From an uncultured Pelagibacteraceae bacterium (GTDB lineage: Bacteria > Pseudomonadota > Alphaproteobacteria > Pelagibacterales > Pelagibacteraceae): a stretch of 59,186 bases of DNA. The notes beneath the pieces are model-generated. The model ran no database searches. It saw nothing but the letters and a program-made list of their open reading frames with translations, and had not been told where the DNA came from. The stretch covers positions 1-59,186 of the forward strand of contig CACPIK010000001.1 in NCBI GenBank assembly GCA_902633885.1. Reading direction: 5' to 3'. Within the stretch, counting starts at the first letter, position 1, and each line of letters starts with the position of its first letter. A program made the position numbers and the translations under genes. Shown here in pieces: positions 8,968-16,872 of the stretch.

Positions 8968-9231
8968 ATGGATGGTTATGACTATTTAGCTGGATTTTTA
9001 TTATTATTTGTTTTTTTTATTTATATCACATGGTTTGGTTTTTCGGTAAAAGTTGAAAATCAAAAAGAACAATCAGAAAAAATATCAATCAATCCTTATG
9101 ATCAAGTTCCCTTGCATAGAAAATTAATAGATAAAAAAAATAGCAAAGTAGGAATTTTTGATCTTGGTAATCATATTTTAATCATCGGTCTTATTTTAAT
9201 AGTAATTTTTGTATCACTGAATGTTGAATAA
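8968..9231 (+). CDS. Small membrane protein in the oxidase operon, unknown
   Basis: An 87-residue protein with one helix at about residues 7-27, a central hydrophilic stretch with many charged residues, and a second helix at about 67-85. I do not recognise a family. It is tightly packed between the subunit IV-like gene and ctaB and is therefore likely translated with them. In many alphaproteobacteria ctaG and surf1 occur in this neighbourhood, but this protein resembles neither. A role in oxidase assembly or as an accessory subunit is an inference from position only. Confidence 0.75.
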   Translation: MDGYDYLAGFLLLFVFFIYITWFGFSVKVENQKEQSEKISINPYDQVPLHRKLIDKKNSKVGIFDLGNHILIIGLILIVIFVSLNVE

Positions 9232-9233
9232 AA

Positions 9234-10148
9234 GTGACTACAAATACTTTAAATAAAAAAATTTTTTCTATTAATACTTTTTCATTTTTAAAATCTTTAA
9301 TACAATTAATGAAACCTAGGGTAATGTCTCTAGTTATCTTCACGTGTGCAGTAGGATTATTAACATCTCCAAATAAAATTCCTTTATTTGATTCTTTGAT
9401 TTGTATTTTTTTTGTAACAATTGGAGCAGGAGCTGCTGGTGCATTAAATATGTGGTATGAGGCAGACCTAGATAAATTAATGACTAGAACTTGTCTTAGA
9501 CCAATTCCAACAGGAAAAATTACTAAAGACCAAGCTTTAATATTTGGAATTGTTTTATCTGTAGTTTCAGTTATTGGATTATATTATTTTTCAAATTTCT
9601 TATCAGCTTTATTGCTATTCACAACAATTACATTTTATGTTTTTGTTTATACGATTTGGTTAAAAAGAAAGACTCCTCAAAATATTGTTATTGGCGGAGC
9701 CTCAGGAGCTTTGCCACCTGTAATAGGATGGACTATAGCATCTAATACATTAACTTTAGAACCAATTACTTTCTTTTTAATTATATTTTATTGGACACCT
9801 TCTCATTTCTGGGCTTTGAGCCTTTATAAAGCCAAGGATTATGAAAAAGCAAAAATTCCAATGTTGCCTATCACAAATGGAATTGAAGAAACTAAGAAAA
9901 GAATATTTGTTTATTCTCTTTTCATGCTGCCAATAATTATTATTCCTTATTATATAGGTTTTGTAGGCGAAGTATTTTTAGGTACTTCTTTATTATTGAC
10001 GCTTTATTACAATTATATTTGTTATGATTTATTCAAATTTAAAAAGAATAAATTTGAATTAAAAAAGGCAAAAAAAGTATTTTCTTACTCAATTTTCTAC
10101 TTATTTTTGCTATTTGTATTATTTTTGATAGACCAGATTATAAGATAA
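9234..10148 (+). CDS. ctaB: Protoheme IX farnesyltransferase (heme O synthase)
   Basis: A 304-residue UbiA-superfamily prenyltransferase with about eight to nine helices. The prenyl-diphosphate-binding motif NMWYEADLDKLMTRT (about residue 75) with its following RPIPTG is typical of CtaB/CyoE. It converts heme B to heme O with farnesyl diphosphate, the first step to the heme A used by coxA. Translation appears to start at GTG, 2 bp after the preceding stop. No heme A synthase (ctaA) is in the window. Confidence 0.95.
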   Translation: MTTNTLNKKIFSINTFSFLKSLIQLMKPRVMSLVIFTCAVGLLTSPNKIPLFDSLICIFFVTIGAGAAGALNMWYEADLDKLMTRTCLRPIPTGKITKDQALIFGIVLSVVSVIGLYYFSNFLSALLLFTTITFYVFVYTIWLKRKTPQNIVIGGASGALPPVIGWTIASNTLTLEPITFFLIIFYWTPSHFWALSLYKAKDYEKAKIPMLPITNGIEETKKRIFVYSLFMLPIIIIPYYIGFVGEVFLGTSLLLTLYYNYICYDLFKFKKNKFELKKAKKVFSYSIFYLFLLFVLFLIDQIIR

Positions 10149-10189
10149 ATAGTTCTATTTATTTTATTAGAAAATGGTAAAAAAAATTC

Positions 10190-11557
10190 ATGAGATATGT
10201 AAGTACTAGAGATAATTCCAAAGAATATAGTTTTGAGGATGTTTTTATAAAAGGTTTGGCTGATGATGGGGGGCTTTATGTGCCTCAATCATTAAAAAAA
10301 CATAGCCTTCAAGAATTATCAAAGCTTAAAAACTTAAGTTATAATGAACTCAGTACTGAAATAATAAATCAATTTTCATCAGATTTTATCAAAAAAGACG
10401 AACTTTCATCCTTAGTTAGTAAATCATATTCAACATTTAGAGAAAAAGAAGTTGTTAAAATTTCAGATATTGGAGAACTTAAATTGTTAGAATTGTTTCA
10501 TGGTCCAACTTTAGCTTTTAAAGATGTGGCCATGCAGTTTATTGGAAATTTGTATGAATATTATTTAAATAAAAATGATAAAAAAATTAATATAGTTGTT
10601 GCAACGTCTGGAGACACAGGTGCTGCGGCTATAGATGCAATAAAAGGAAAGTCTAATTTAAATATTTTTGTTTTACATCCAAACAATAGAATTTCTTCAG
10701 TTCAGAGAAAAATTATGACAACCGTTGATGAAAAAAATGTTTTCAATATTGCAATAGAAGGGAATTTTGATGATTGTCAAAATATAGTTAAAAGTATGTT
10801 TTCTGATTTAGAATTTTCAAAATCTATAAATATGTCAGGAGTTAATTCAATTAATTGGGCAAGAATTATTGCTCAAACAGTTTATTATTTTTACTCTTAT
10901 TTTAAATTAGACAAAGAAAGCATTTCATTTTCAGTTCCAACAGGAAACTTTGGAGATGTCTTTGCAGGATATCTTGCAAAGAAAATGGGATTACCAATTG
11001 ATAAGTTAATTGTTGCAACAAATGAAAATGATATTTTGCATAGAGCGATCTCAAAAGGAGATTATATTTCAAAAGAAGTTAAAGAAACATCATCACCTAG
11101 TATGGATATTCAATTAGCAAGTAACTTTGAAAGATTAATTTATTATGTAAATAATTCTGACTCTGAGAAGACAGTAGAAATTATGGAAAAAGTTAAGCAA
11201 AACTCTTATCAAATTGAAAAAAATAATTTAGATATGATTCAAAAGGATTTTTTATCGGAGAGTTGCAATGAACAAGAAACATTGGACATTATTAAAAAAA
11301 ATTATGAAAAAAATAACATAATTTTAGATCCTCACACAGCCGTTGGAGTAGGGGCTGCAAAAAAACTATCTTTTAATGATTGTGTAGTTTTATCAACAGC
11401 ACATCCATGCAAATTTCCAGATGCCACAAACAATGCAATAAATAAGCATGAAAAATTGCCTGAAGAACTTCAGCATGTGCTTAATAAAGACGAAAATTTT
11501 CAAGTATTAAAAAACAATACAGAAGAAATAAAAAACTTTGTTAAAAGTAAAGTTTAA
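10190..11557 (+). CDS. thrC: Threonine synthase
   Basis: A 455-residue PLP enzyme of the long threonine synthase class. The N-terminus (MRYVSTRD) is characteristic, the PLP lysine lies in HGPTLAFKDVAM at about residue 113, and the phosphate loop SGDTGAAA follows at about 144. It converts O-phosphohomoserine to threonine. The enzyme that makes its substrate, thrB, lies 450 bp away on the opposite strand, so both last steps of threonine synthesis are encoded here but in separate transcripts. Confidence 0.97.
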   Translation: MRYVSTRDNSKEYSFEDVFIKGLADDGGLYVPQSLKKHSLQELSKLKNLSYNELSTEIINQFSSDFIKKDELSSLVSKSYSTFREKEVVKISDIGELKLLELFHGPTLAFKDVAMQFIGNLYEYYLNKNDKKINIVVATSGDTGAAAIDAIKGKSNLNIFVLHPNNRISSVQRKIMTTVDEKNVFNIAIEGNFDDCQNIVKSMFSDLEFSKSINMSGVNSINWARIIAQTVYYFYSYFKLDKESISFSVPTGNFGDVFAGYLAKKMGLPIDKLIVATNENDILHRAISKGDYISKEVKETSSPSMDIQLASNFERLIYYVNNSDSEKTVEIMEKVKQNSYQIEKNNLDMIQKDFLSESCNEQETLDIIKKNYEKNNIILDPHTAVGVGAAKKLSFNDCVVLSTAHPCKFPDATNNAINKHEKLPEELQHVLNKDENFQVLKNNTEEIKNFVKSKV

Positions 11558-11585
11558 AGGGGCGTTCTGTTGCCAGGTGCCTCGA
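11558..11585. other. GC-rich spacer between convergent thrC and rnhA
   Basis: This 28 bp spacer is much richer in G and C than its surroundings. GGGGC (11559-11563) can pair with GCCTC (11579-11583), with one G-U pair on the + strand RNA, giving a short stem with a 15 nt loop. On the minus strand the stem is followed by a T-rich stretch. A bidirectional terminator or a conserved RNA element are both possible; neither is established. Confidence 0.3.
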
Positions 11586-12008
11586 TTATAAATTTGCTGC
11601 TTCTCTAGCTATCATATCTACTTCATTATTTAATTTATCAGTTGAGTGCGCTTTTACCCAATTCCAACTTATTTCAAATTCATTAGATAAATTATCTAAC
11701 TCTGTCCAAATTTCTTTATTTTTAACTGGTTGTTTATTTGTAGTTTTCCATCCATTTTTTTTCCAATTGTGGATCCACTCTGTTATTCCTGACTTTACAT
11801 ATTTAGAGTCTGTAAAAATTTGAACTTTGCTTCCTTTTGGAATTTTTTTTAAGGCTTTGATTGGAGCAATTAGTTCCATTTGATTGTTGGTAGTATTTTT
11901 TTTACTTCCTTTAATTTTAGTTTTTTTTTGATTATTGATAATTATTGCAGCCCATCCACCGTTACCTGGGTTTCCAATACAAGATCCATCAGTGTAGATT
12001 TTTATCAT
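11586..12008 (-). CDS. rnhA: Ribonuclease HI
   Basis: A 140-residue RNase H1, slightly shorter than the E. coli enzyme (155). The four catalytic carboxylates are visible: Asp in IYTDGSCIGNPG, Glu in NQMELIA, Asp in IFTDSKYV and Asp in EVDMIAREA. It cleaves the RNA strand of RNA-DNA hybrids such as R-loops and Okazaki primers. Its start overlaps the thrB stop by 1 bp (TAATG). RNase HII is also present in the window. Confidence 0.96.
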   Translation of the reverse strand: MIKIYTDGSCIGNPGNGGWAAIIINNQKKTKIKGSKKNTTNNQMELIAPIKALKKIPKGSKVQIFTDSKYVKSGITEWIHNWKKNGWKTTNKQPVKNKEIWTELDNLSNEFEISWNWVKAHSTDKLNNEVDMIAREAANL

Positions 12009-12973
12009 TAGCTATAATCCTTAAAAGAACTTACATTTCTATGAAAATTTAATTTATCTAGATACTCAATTGGATCTTTAATCTTAATAATCGCATTTTT
12101 AGGTGTGTTTAAATAATCATATGATCTTGTAAGTAAATATCTTAAAGCTGATCCTCTACATAAAGTATTTAAATTACTTTTTTCTTTTAAAGATAGTTTT
12201 CTTATTGATTGATAACCTTTTAAAAACTGAGATGATTTTCTTTTATTTAATACAAAATGTTTATTTTTTTTATTAAAACAAAGCGCATTAATACAAGTTG
12301 CTAATTCATAAGCTAAAAAGTCATTAGCAGAAAAATAAAAGTCTATAAAACCGTAAAATTTACCTTTATTAAAAAAAATATTATCAATAAAAAGATCACT
12401 ATGAATTATCCCATAGGGAATTTTTTTTGGCCACTTTTTTCTAATATCTGCTAAATCACTTTTCATTAAGTTTTTTAGATTACTAGAAAGTTTATTTATT
12501 CTTTCGTCTATTTTTTTTAGCAAGATTCCCCAATAATTAACTGAGAGGTCATTTTTTCTATATAAATTTAATTTTTTTGAAGCCAAATGCAATTTAGCAA
12601 CTTTTTTCCCAACAGTAAAACATTCTCTATAATTTAAATTATTCTTATCTTTTCCTTTAAGGAAGCTTACCAGGCATGCACTTTTATTTTTAATTTTAAA
12701 TAAATACTTACCTTTCTTATTTTTTATGGGCTCTGGACATCTTATTTTGTGCTTAGATAGGCCAGACATTAAATTCATAAAAAAAGGCAAATCTTTTTTC
12801 TGAACTCTTTTTTCGAAAATTGTTAAGATTATTTTTTTATTTTTTGTTCTTATTAAATAATTAGTATTTTCAATACCTTTTTTTATACCTGAAAAAGATC
12901 GAATTTTTCCAATATTAAAGTTTTTTTCAATATACTTTAATTCTCTTTGATTTATTCTTGTATATACTGCCAT
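12008..12973 (-). CDS. thrB: Homoserine kinase (APH-fold ThrB)
   Basis: A 321-residue kinase of the aminoglycoside phosphotransferase fold, the form of homoserine kinase used by many alphaproteobacteria in place of the GHMP-type ThrB. The N-terminus MAVYTRIN is typical; the catalytic loop is HSDLFIDNIFF (about residue 195) and the metal-binding Asp is in GFIDFYFS. It phosphorylates homoserine for ThrC. It is joined to ispH and rnhA by 1 bp stop/start overlaps. Confidence 0.93.
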   Translation of the reverse strand: MAVYTRINQRELKYIEKNFNIGKIRSFSGIKKGIENTNYLIRTKNKKIILTIFEKRVQKKDLPFFMNLMSGLSKHKIRCPEPIKNKKGKYLFKIKNKSACLVSFLKGKDKNNLNYRECFTVGKKVAKLHLASKKLNLYRKNDLSVNYWGILLKKIDERINKLSSNLKNLMKSDLADIRKKWPKKIPYGIIHSDLFIDNIFFNKGKFYGFIDFYFSANDFLAYELATCINALCFNKKNKHFVLNKRKSSQFLKGYQSIRKLSLKEKSNLNTLCRGSALRYLLTRSYDYLNTPKNAIIKIKDPIEYLDKLNFHRNVSSFKDYS

Positions 12974-13917
12974 TAGTTTAACTTTCCGGGAATTTTAAAA
13001 GTTATATCTTCTTTGACTATTTCTACCTCTTCTATTTCTACAGTAAATTCTTTTTTTATATTTTCTAAAAATTCTGTTACTAAAACTTCTGGAGCTGAAG
13101 CACCAGACGAGATGCCTATAGTTTTACATTCAGAAATTTTTTCTAAGGGAAAACTACTTTCAGAATGAATTAATTGAGCTTCATTACAACCATTATTTTT
13201 TGCTACCTCAACTAATCTTAAAGAATTTGATGAATTTCTACTCCCAATAACAAAAAAAGCATCACACTTATCAGCTATTTTTTTTACTGCTGCTTGTCTA
13301 TTAGTTGTTGCATAACAAATATCCTCTTTTTTTGGTTCATTAATCTCTGGAAATTTATTTTTTAGAATATCTATAATATCTTTTGTATCATCAACTGATA
13401 AAGTTGTTTGTGTAATATAAGCTAATTTTTTATTATTTTTTTTCAGGTAGTTTTTTGCATCTTTAGCGGTTTCTATTAGATCAATGTTTCCATTTGGAAG
13501 TTGACCCATTGTTCCAACTACTTCAGGGTGATTTTTATGTCCTATTAATAAAACATGAACGCCTTTTTTATTTAAATTTTCTGCCTCTCTATGTACTTTT
13601 GACACTAGCGGACATGTAGCATCGACAAAAGTCATATTTAAATTTGATGCTTCCTCAGGAACTGATTTTGGTACTCCGTGTGCCGAAAAAATTACTGGTC
13701 TAGTTTTGTCTTCTATTTCATTTAATTCTTCAACAAATATTGCTCCTATTTTTTTTAAATTATCAACCACATGTTTATTGTGAACAATCTCATGTCTTAC
13801 ATAAACAGGTGATCCATATTTATCTAAACTTTTTTTTACAATTTCAATCGCACGATCAACACCAGCACAAAAGCCTCTTGGAGATGCTAATAAAATTTTT
13901 AAGTTTTTACTTTTCAT
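12973..13917 (-). CDS. ispH: 4-hydroxy-3-methylbut-2-enyl diphosphate reductase
   Basis: A 314-residue IspH (LytB) with the three iron-sulfur cysteines in GFCAGVDRA, DATCPLVSKVH and DICYATTNRQ, plus the catalytic region with the SSNSLRLVEVA stretch. It makes isopentenyl and dimethylallyl diphosphate in the last step of the MEP pathway. It lies directly downstream of the carotenoid/retinal genes in the same transcription unit, so isoprenoid precursor supply and retinal synthesis may be expressed together. IspE of the same pathway is at 30774-31622. Confidence 0.97.
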   Translation of the reverse strand: MKSKNLKILLASPRGFCAGVDRAIEIVKKSLDKYGSPVYVRHEIVHNKHVVDNLKKIGAIFVEELNEIEDKTRPVIFSAHGVPKSVPEEASNLNMTFVDATCPLVSKVHREAENLNKKGVHVLLIGHKNHPEVVGTMGQLPNGNIDLIETAKDAKNYLKKNNKKLAYITQTTLSVDDTKDIIDILKNKFPEINEPKKEDICYATTNRQAAVKKIADKCDAFFVIGSRNSSNSLRLVEVAKNNGCNEAQLIHSESSFPLEKISECKTIGISSGASAPEVLVTEFLENIKKEFTVEIEEVEIVKEDITFKIPGKLN

Positions 13918-14080
13918 TATTATCTTTTCTAAAAAAAGGAATTAAAAAAATGAAACATGCAAAAAGAAAAAATAGACTTCCAAACATTGCCCAAAAACTT
14001 CCTATACTAGATATTGTAAATCCTATTGCAGATACAATAAATAGAACCCATCCTAAAAAATTTATATTTTTATTGCTCAT
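13907..14080 (-). CDS. Small two-helix membrane protein between blh and ispH
   Basis: A 57-residue protein starting at the ATG of MSNKNINFLGW; a further-upstream TTG is less likely. Two hydrophobic helices cover about residues 6-25 and 28-48, followed by a charged tail (FRKDNNEK). It overlaps blh by 11 bp and ispH by 11 bp, which supports real translation. I do not recognise the family. Its place beside the carotene-cleaving enzyme makes a membrane role in retinal synthesis conceivable, but this rests on position alone. Confidence 0.65.
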   Translation of the reverse strand: MSNKNINFLGWVLFIVSAIGFTISSIGSFWAMFGSLFFLFACFIFLIPFFRKDNNEK

Positions 14081-14963
14081 TTTTTTCAATTAAATATTCG
14101 AGCAATATATGAGGAAAAGTAAGAGAGGCCAATCCAATAAAAATAATTTTGTATATCGACTCGTTTAGATCATTAAAATTATTCAAAAAAAATAAAGCTA
14201 AAAGGTAGCCAAAAATCGTGATGATTGTTAAAGGTAGCGCTTTTTTAATGAATATAGGCAAACCTTTTTTTAAATTTATATTTATTTCCTGAATTAATGA
14301 AATTGAATGTCTTATAGAGTGTAAGAAACAAAAATAAACGGTAAATGCTAAAATTGGGTTAAGAAAATAATTTAATATAATTAAGGATAAAAAGTCCATT
14401 AATAAAAGTGATTTTGTATCAAAATTTTTATTTAAAGATAAAATCATATTTGCAATAAAACTTAGTAAAATAAGTAGATATAAAATTTCATTACTAATTA
14501 AAATATTTGTTGAGATATCAAAATTTAAGGATTTAAAAATATATAATGTTTCTTCTTTATGAAAAACTAATGGTGCAATTATAACCAAAGATCCTTTTAG
14601 AAAATAAATTAACTCAAAATTTTTATATTTATTTATAAACTCAGAGTCTTCTTTGCCAAAATGATATGCTGCTACAATTAAAAATAAAAGCAATAAAAAT
14701 TTAGGAAATAAAAACCAAATAAATATTGTTATTAATCCAACAAATATATATCCTAAATAAAAAATAGCTGATGATTTTATTCCTAAAATTTTTAATAATT
14801 TTTTTCCTTTTACATGATCAAGTGAACCATGAGATATTCCAATACTTAAAATTAAAAATAAAGAAATCATTAATAAACTATTACTTCTTAAATATTCAAA
14901 TGCTGATATAAAAACACACAAATTGAAAAAAATTAAGGAATGGTAATAATTTACTTTTATCAT
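14070..14963 (-). CDS. blh: Brp/Blh-type beta-carotene 15,15'-dioxygenase
   Basis: A 297-residue integral membrane protein with about eight helices. The conserved histidines of the Brp/Blh family are visible: His45 and His50 in GISHGSLDH, one in AAYHFGKED (about residue 102), two in LHSIRHSIS (about 215-220) and one in FPHILLEYL near the C-terminus. It splits beta-carotene into two retinals, the chromophore of proteorhodopsin. Its ATG directly follows the crtY stop. No opsin gene is in the window. Confidence 0.93.
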   Translation of the reverse strand: MIKVNYYHSLIFFNLCVFISAFEYLRSNSLLMISLFLILSIGISHGSLDHVKGKKLLKILGIKSSAIFYLGYIFVGLITIFIWFLFPKFLLLLFLIVAAYHFGKEDSEFINKYKNFELIYFLKGSLVIIAPLVFHKEETLYIFKSLNFDISTNILISNEILYLLILLSFIANMILSLNKNFDTKSLLLMDFLSLIILNYFLNPILAFTVYFCFLHSIRHSISLIQEININLKKGLPIFIKKALPLTIITIFGYLLALFFLNNFNDLNESIYKIIFIGLASLTFPHILLEYLIEKNEQ

Positions 14964-16034
14964 TTAATTTCTAAATAAAGCTTTAATAAAAATCCATTTT
15001 GGCATTTTAAAAATTATTGAAAAATCTTCAAAAATATTACTTTTATTTGATAGAAATTTTATAACAGTAATTGGAGAACCGCCAAACATTTTAAAGAATA
15101 TATCTGGCATTATTTTTGGGTTTCTTTTAATAACTTTTAAAAATATTTTATCTAAAAATTGATATTTTTTTTCTATTTCAAATAATTTAATTTTATCAAT
15201 ATTTTCAATATTTTCTCTAATCAATTTGCATTGTTCTTGAATATTTAGAAAAGTATATCCTGTGCTTAATCTTGTCATGTTTCCTGCAGTTCCAATATTT
15301 ATTTTATTTTTTTCTCGCTTATTTGATAAATAAAAAAGAGGTATAGCTCCTTTTTCTTTGTAAGTTATTTTGTAGTCTTTAAGATTTAAATGGTTTTCTA
15401 CATAATCTTTAATTTGATTATCATAATCTTTTTCGGATTCATCATTCATCATTGATATCCAAGTGGTTTCAACTAGTGCTATACTTTTTGAATAAGGAAG
15501 CGTATAAAAAAAATGAACACTTTCTCTTTGTTCGCAATCAAAGTCCATTAAATTCATAATTTCATCATCAAAAAAATTTTTTTTAGTTTCAATTTCCACA
15601 CCACAAAAATGCTGCCAAAGACCATTTTTATTTGTATCAAGTTTAGGAACACTATTAAAAATAAATGAATTTTCTGAATTTACTTCACTAATATCTTTAT
15701 AAAAAGTTATATTTTTATTTTCTTTTAATTTTTTATTTATTTTTTCATAAAATAATCCACTATCGATACTTTGGTAGGGGTAACTTTTACATTCTAAATA
15801 TTGAGTTTTATTTGGGATATTTATAGAAAAATTGTTCCAACTTTTTTTCACACAATCATCAAAATTGTGAGGAAATATTTTCCAAAAGGACCATGTTTTG
15901 TCCCTCTTGTATTCATCCCTTGGCTCTATAATTGCTAGAGTTTTATTTTCTAACTTTTTATGAATATCTAATTCATATGCCAAAGATAAACCTGCGCAAC
16001 CTCCACCAATAATTATATAGTCAAAGTCTTTCAT
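14964..16034 (-). CDS. crtY: Lycopene beta-cyclase
   Basis: A 356-residue CrtY-type flavoprotein. The N-terminal dinucleotide-binding motif is IIGGGCAGLSLA, followed by the family signature DKTWSFW at about residue 45-51; GTAGNMTRLSTGYTF at about 250 is the conserved C-terminal FAD region. It cyclises both ends of lycopene to beta-carotene. It overlaps crtB by 14 bp and abuts blh, so it is translationally linked to both. Confidence 0.95.
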   Translation of the reverse strand: MKDFDYIIIGGGCAGLSLAYELDIHKKLENKTLAIIEPRDEYKRDKTWSFWKIFPHNFDDCVKKSWNNFSINIPNKTQYLECKSYPYQSIDSGLFYEKINKKLKENKNITFYKDISEVNSENSFIFNSVPKLDTNKNGLWQHFCGVEIETKKNFFDDEIMNLMDFDCEQRESVHFFYTLPYSKSIALVETTWISMMNDESEKDYDNQIKDYVENHLNLKDYKITYKEKGAIPLFYLSNKREKNKINIGTAGNMTRLSTGYTFLNIQEQCKLIRENIENIDKIKLFEIEKKYQFLDKIFLKVIKRNPKIMPDIFFKMFGGSPITVIKFLSNKSNIFEDFSIIFKMPKWIFIKALFRN

Positions 16035-16872
16035 TTAAGTTTATTTCTTCATTTATTATTTGATGTTCTTTATATCTAAGGTGATCTTCATTTCTAATAA
16101 ATAATAGTCTTATAAAATCATACAAAGATAAAAATGTTTGAATTATTTTTCCAATTTTAGTCACATAGATTTTTCCTGAATTATTGTAATTATCTAATGT
16201 CTTTTTACCTAGAATATTATGTCCAATTTTTCTGTAAACTCTTCTTGCGACCAATATTGAAAACCGGAAACTTAATGGAATTTTTTTTATAGATACAAAA
16301 GAACTTTCGTAAAATAAATCTGATATTTCTAAAGTTTCTTTAATAGACTCAAAACTATGAGATATATAAAATCTATTGTTTTTTGAATCCTCCATAACAT
16401 CTCTTGATATATTTGTTAGTTGCATTGCTATACCAAGATCAATTGCTGATTTAAGAGAATTTTTATCTTTAACATTCAAAATTTTAGCCATCATTAATCC
16501 AACAGTTCCAGCAACTCTGTAAGAATATATTAGTAGATCTTTCTTTGAATTTATTTCTACCTTACTTTTTAAATCAGACTCAACTCCATCAAATAAATCT
16601 TCTACTATTTTTTTTGAAATTCCATAATTTTCTATTAGATCCCACATATTTTTTATAATAGGATCAGTATAGTTTTTACTATTAAAATTATTTTTAAAAG
16701 CTAGAAATTTCTTTTTTTTTAACTCAATTTCCCCCTCATCATCAACTATATTGTCTACGGTTCTACAAAAATCATATAAATTAGAGCATTTTAAATAAAT
16801 TTTCTTTGGTAAAAAAAATCCAGCCCAATTAAAAGATTTTGCGTATATAGATAGATAACTGTTGTTAGACAT
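16021..16872 (-). CDS. crtB: 15-cis-phytoene synthase
   Basis: A 283-residue squalene/phytoene synthase. The two Asp-rich motifs are TVDNIVDDEGE (about residues 38-48) and QLTNISRDVMEDSKNNRFY (about 151-169). It condenses two geranylgeranyl diphosphates to phytoene. The start overlaps the crtI stop by 1 bp (TAATG). Geranylgeranyl diphosphate synthase (crtE) is not in this window. Confidence 0.95.
   Translation of the reverse strand: MSNNSYLSIYAKSFNWAGFFLPKKIYLKCSNLYDFCRTVDNIVDDEGEIELKKKKFLAFKNNFNSKNYTDPIIKNMWDLIENYGISKKIVEDLFDGVESDLKSKVEINSKKDLLIYSYRVAGTVGLMMAKILNVKDKNSLKSAIDLGIAMQLTNISRDVMEDSKNNRFYISHSFESIKETLEISDLFYESSFVSIKKIPLSFRFSILVARRVYRKIGHNILGKKTLDNYNNSGKIYVTKIGKIIQTFLSLYDFIRLLFIRNEDHLRYKEHQIINEEINLNERL

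Noticed and set aside
10149..10189. A riboswitch or attenuator before thrC
   Set aside because: The gap after ctaB is only 41 bp of A/T-rich sequence without a plausible leader peptide or stem set.
11558..11585. Fragment of a signal recognition particle RNA or tmRNA in the GC-rich spacer
   Set aside because: The string CTGTTGCCAGGT loosely recalls part of the SRP RNA, but only 28 bp are available and the rest of the RNA is missing.
13740..14093. A 117-codon forward frame antisense to ispH and the small membrane gene
   Set aside because: It lies opposite the strongly supported ispH and has a low-complexity product with no recognisable motif; it is a shadow frame.
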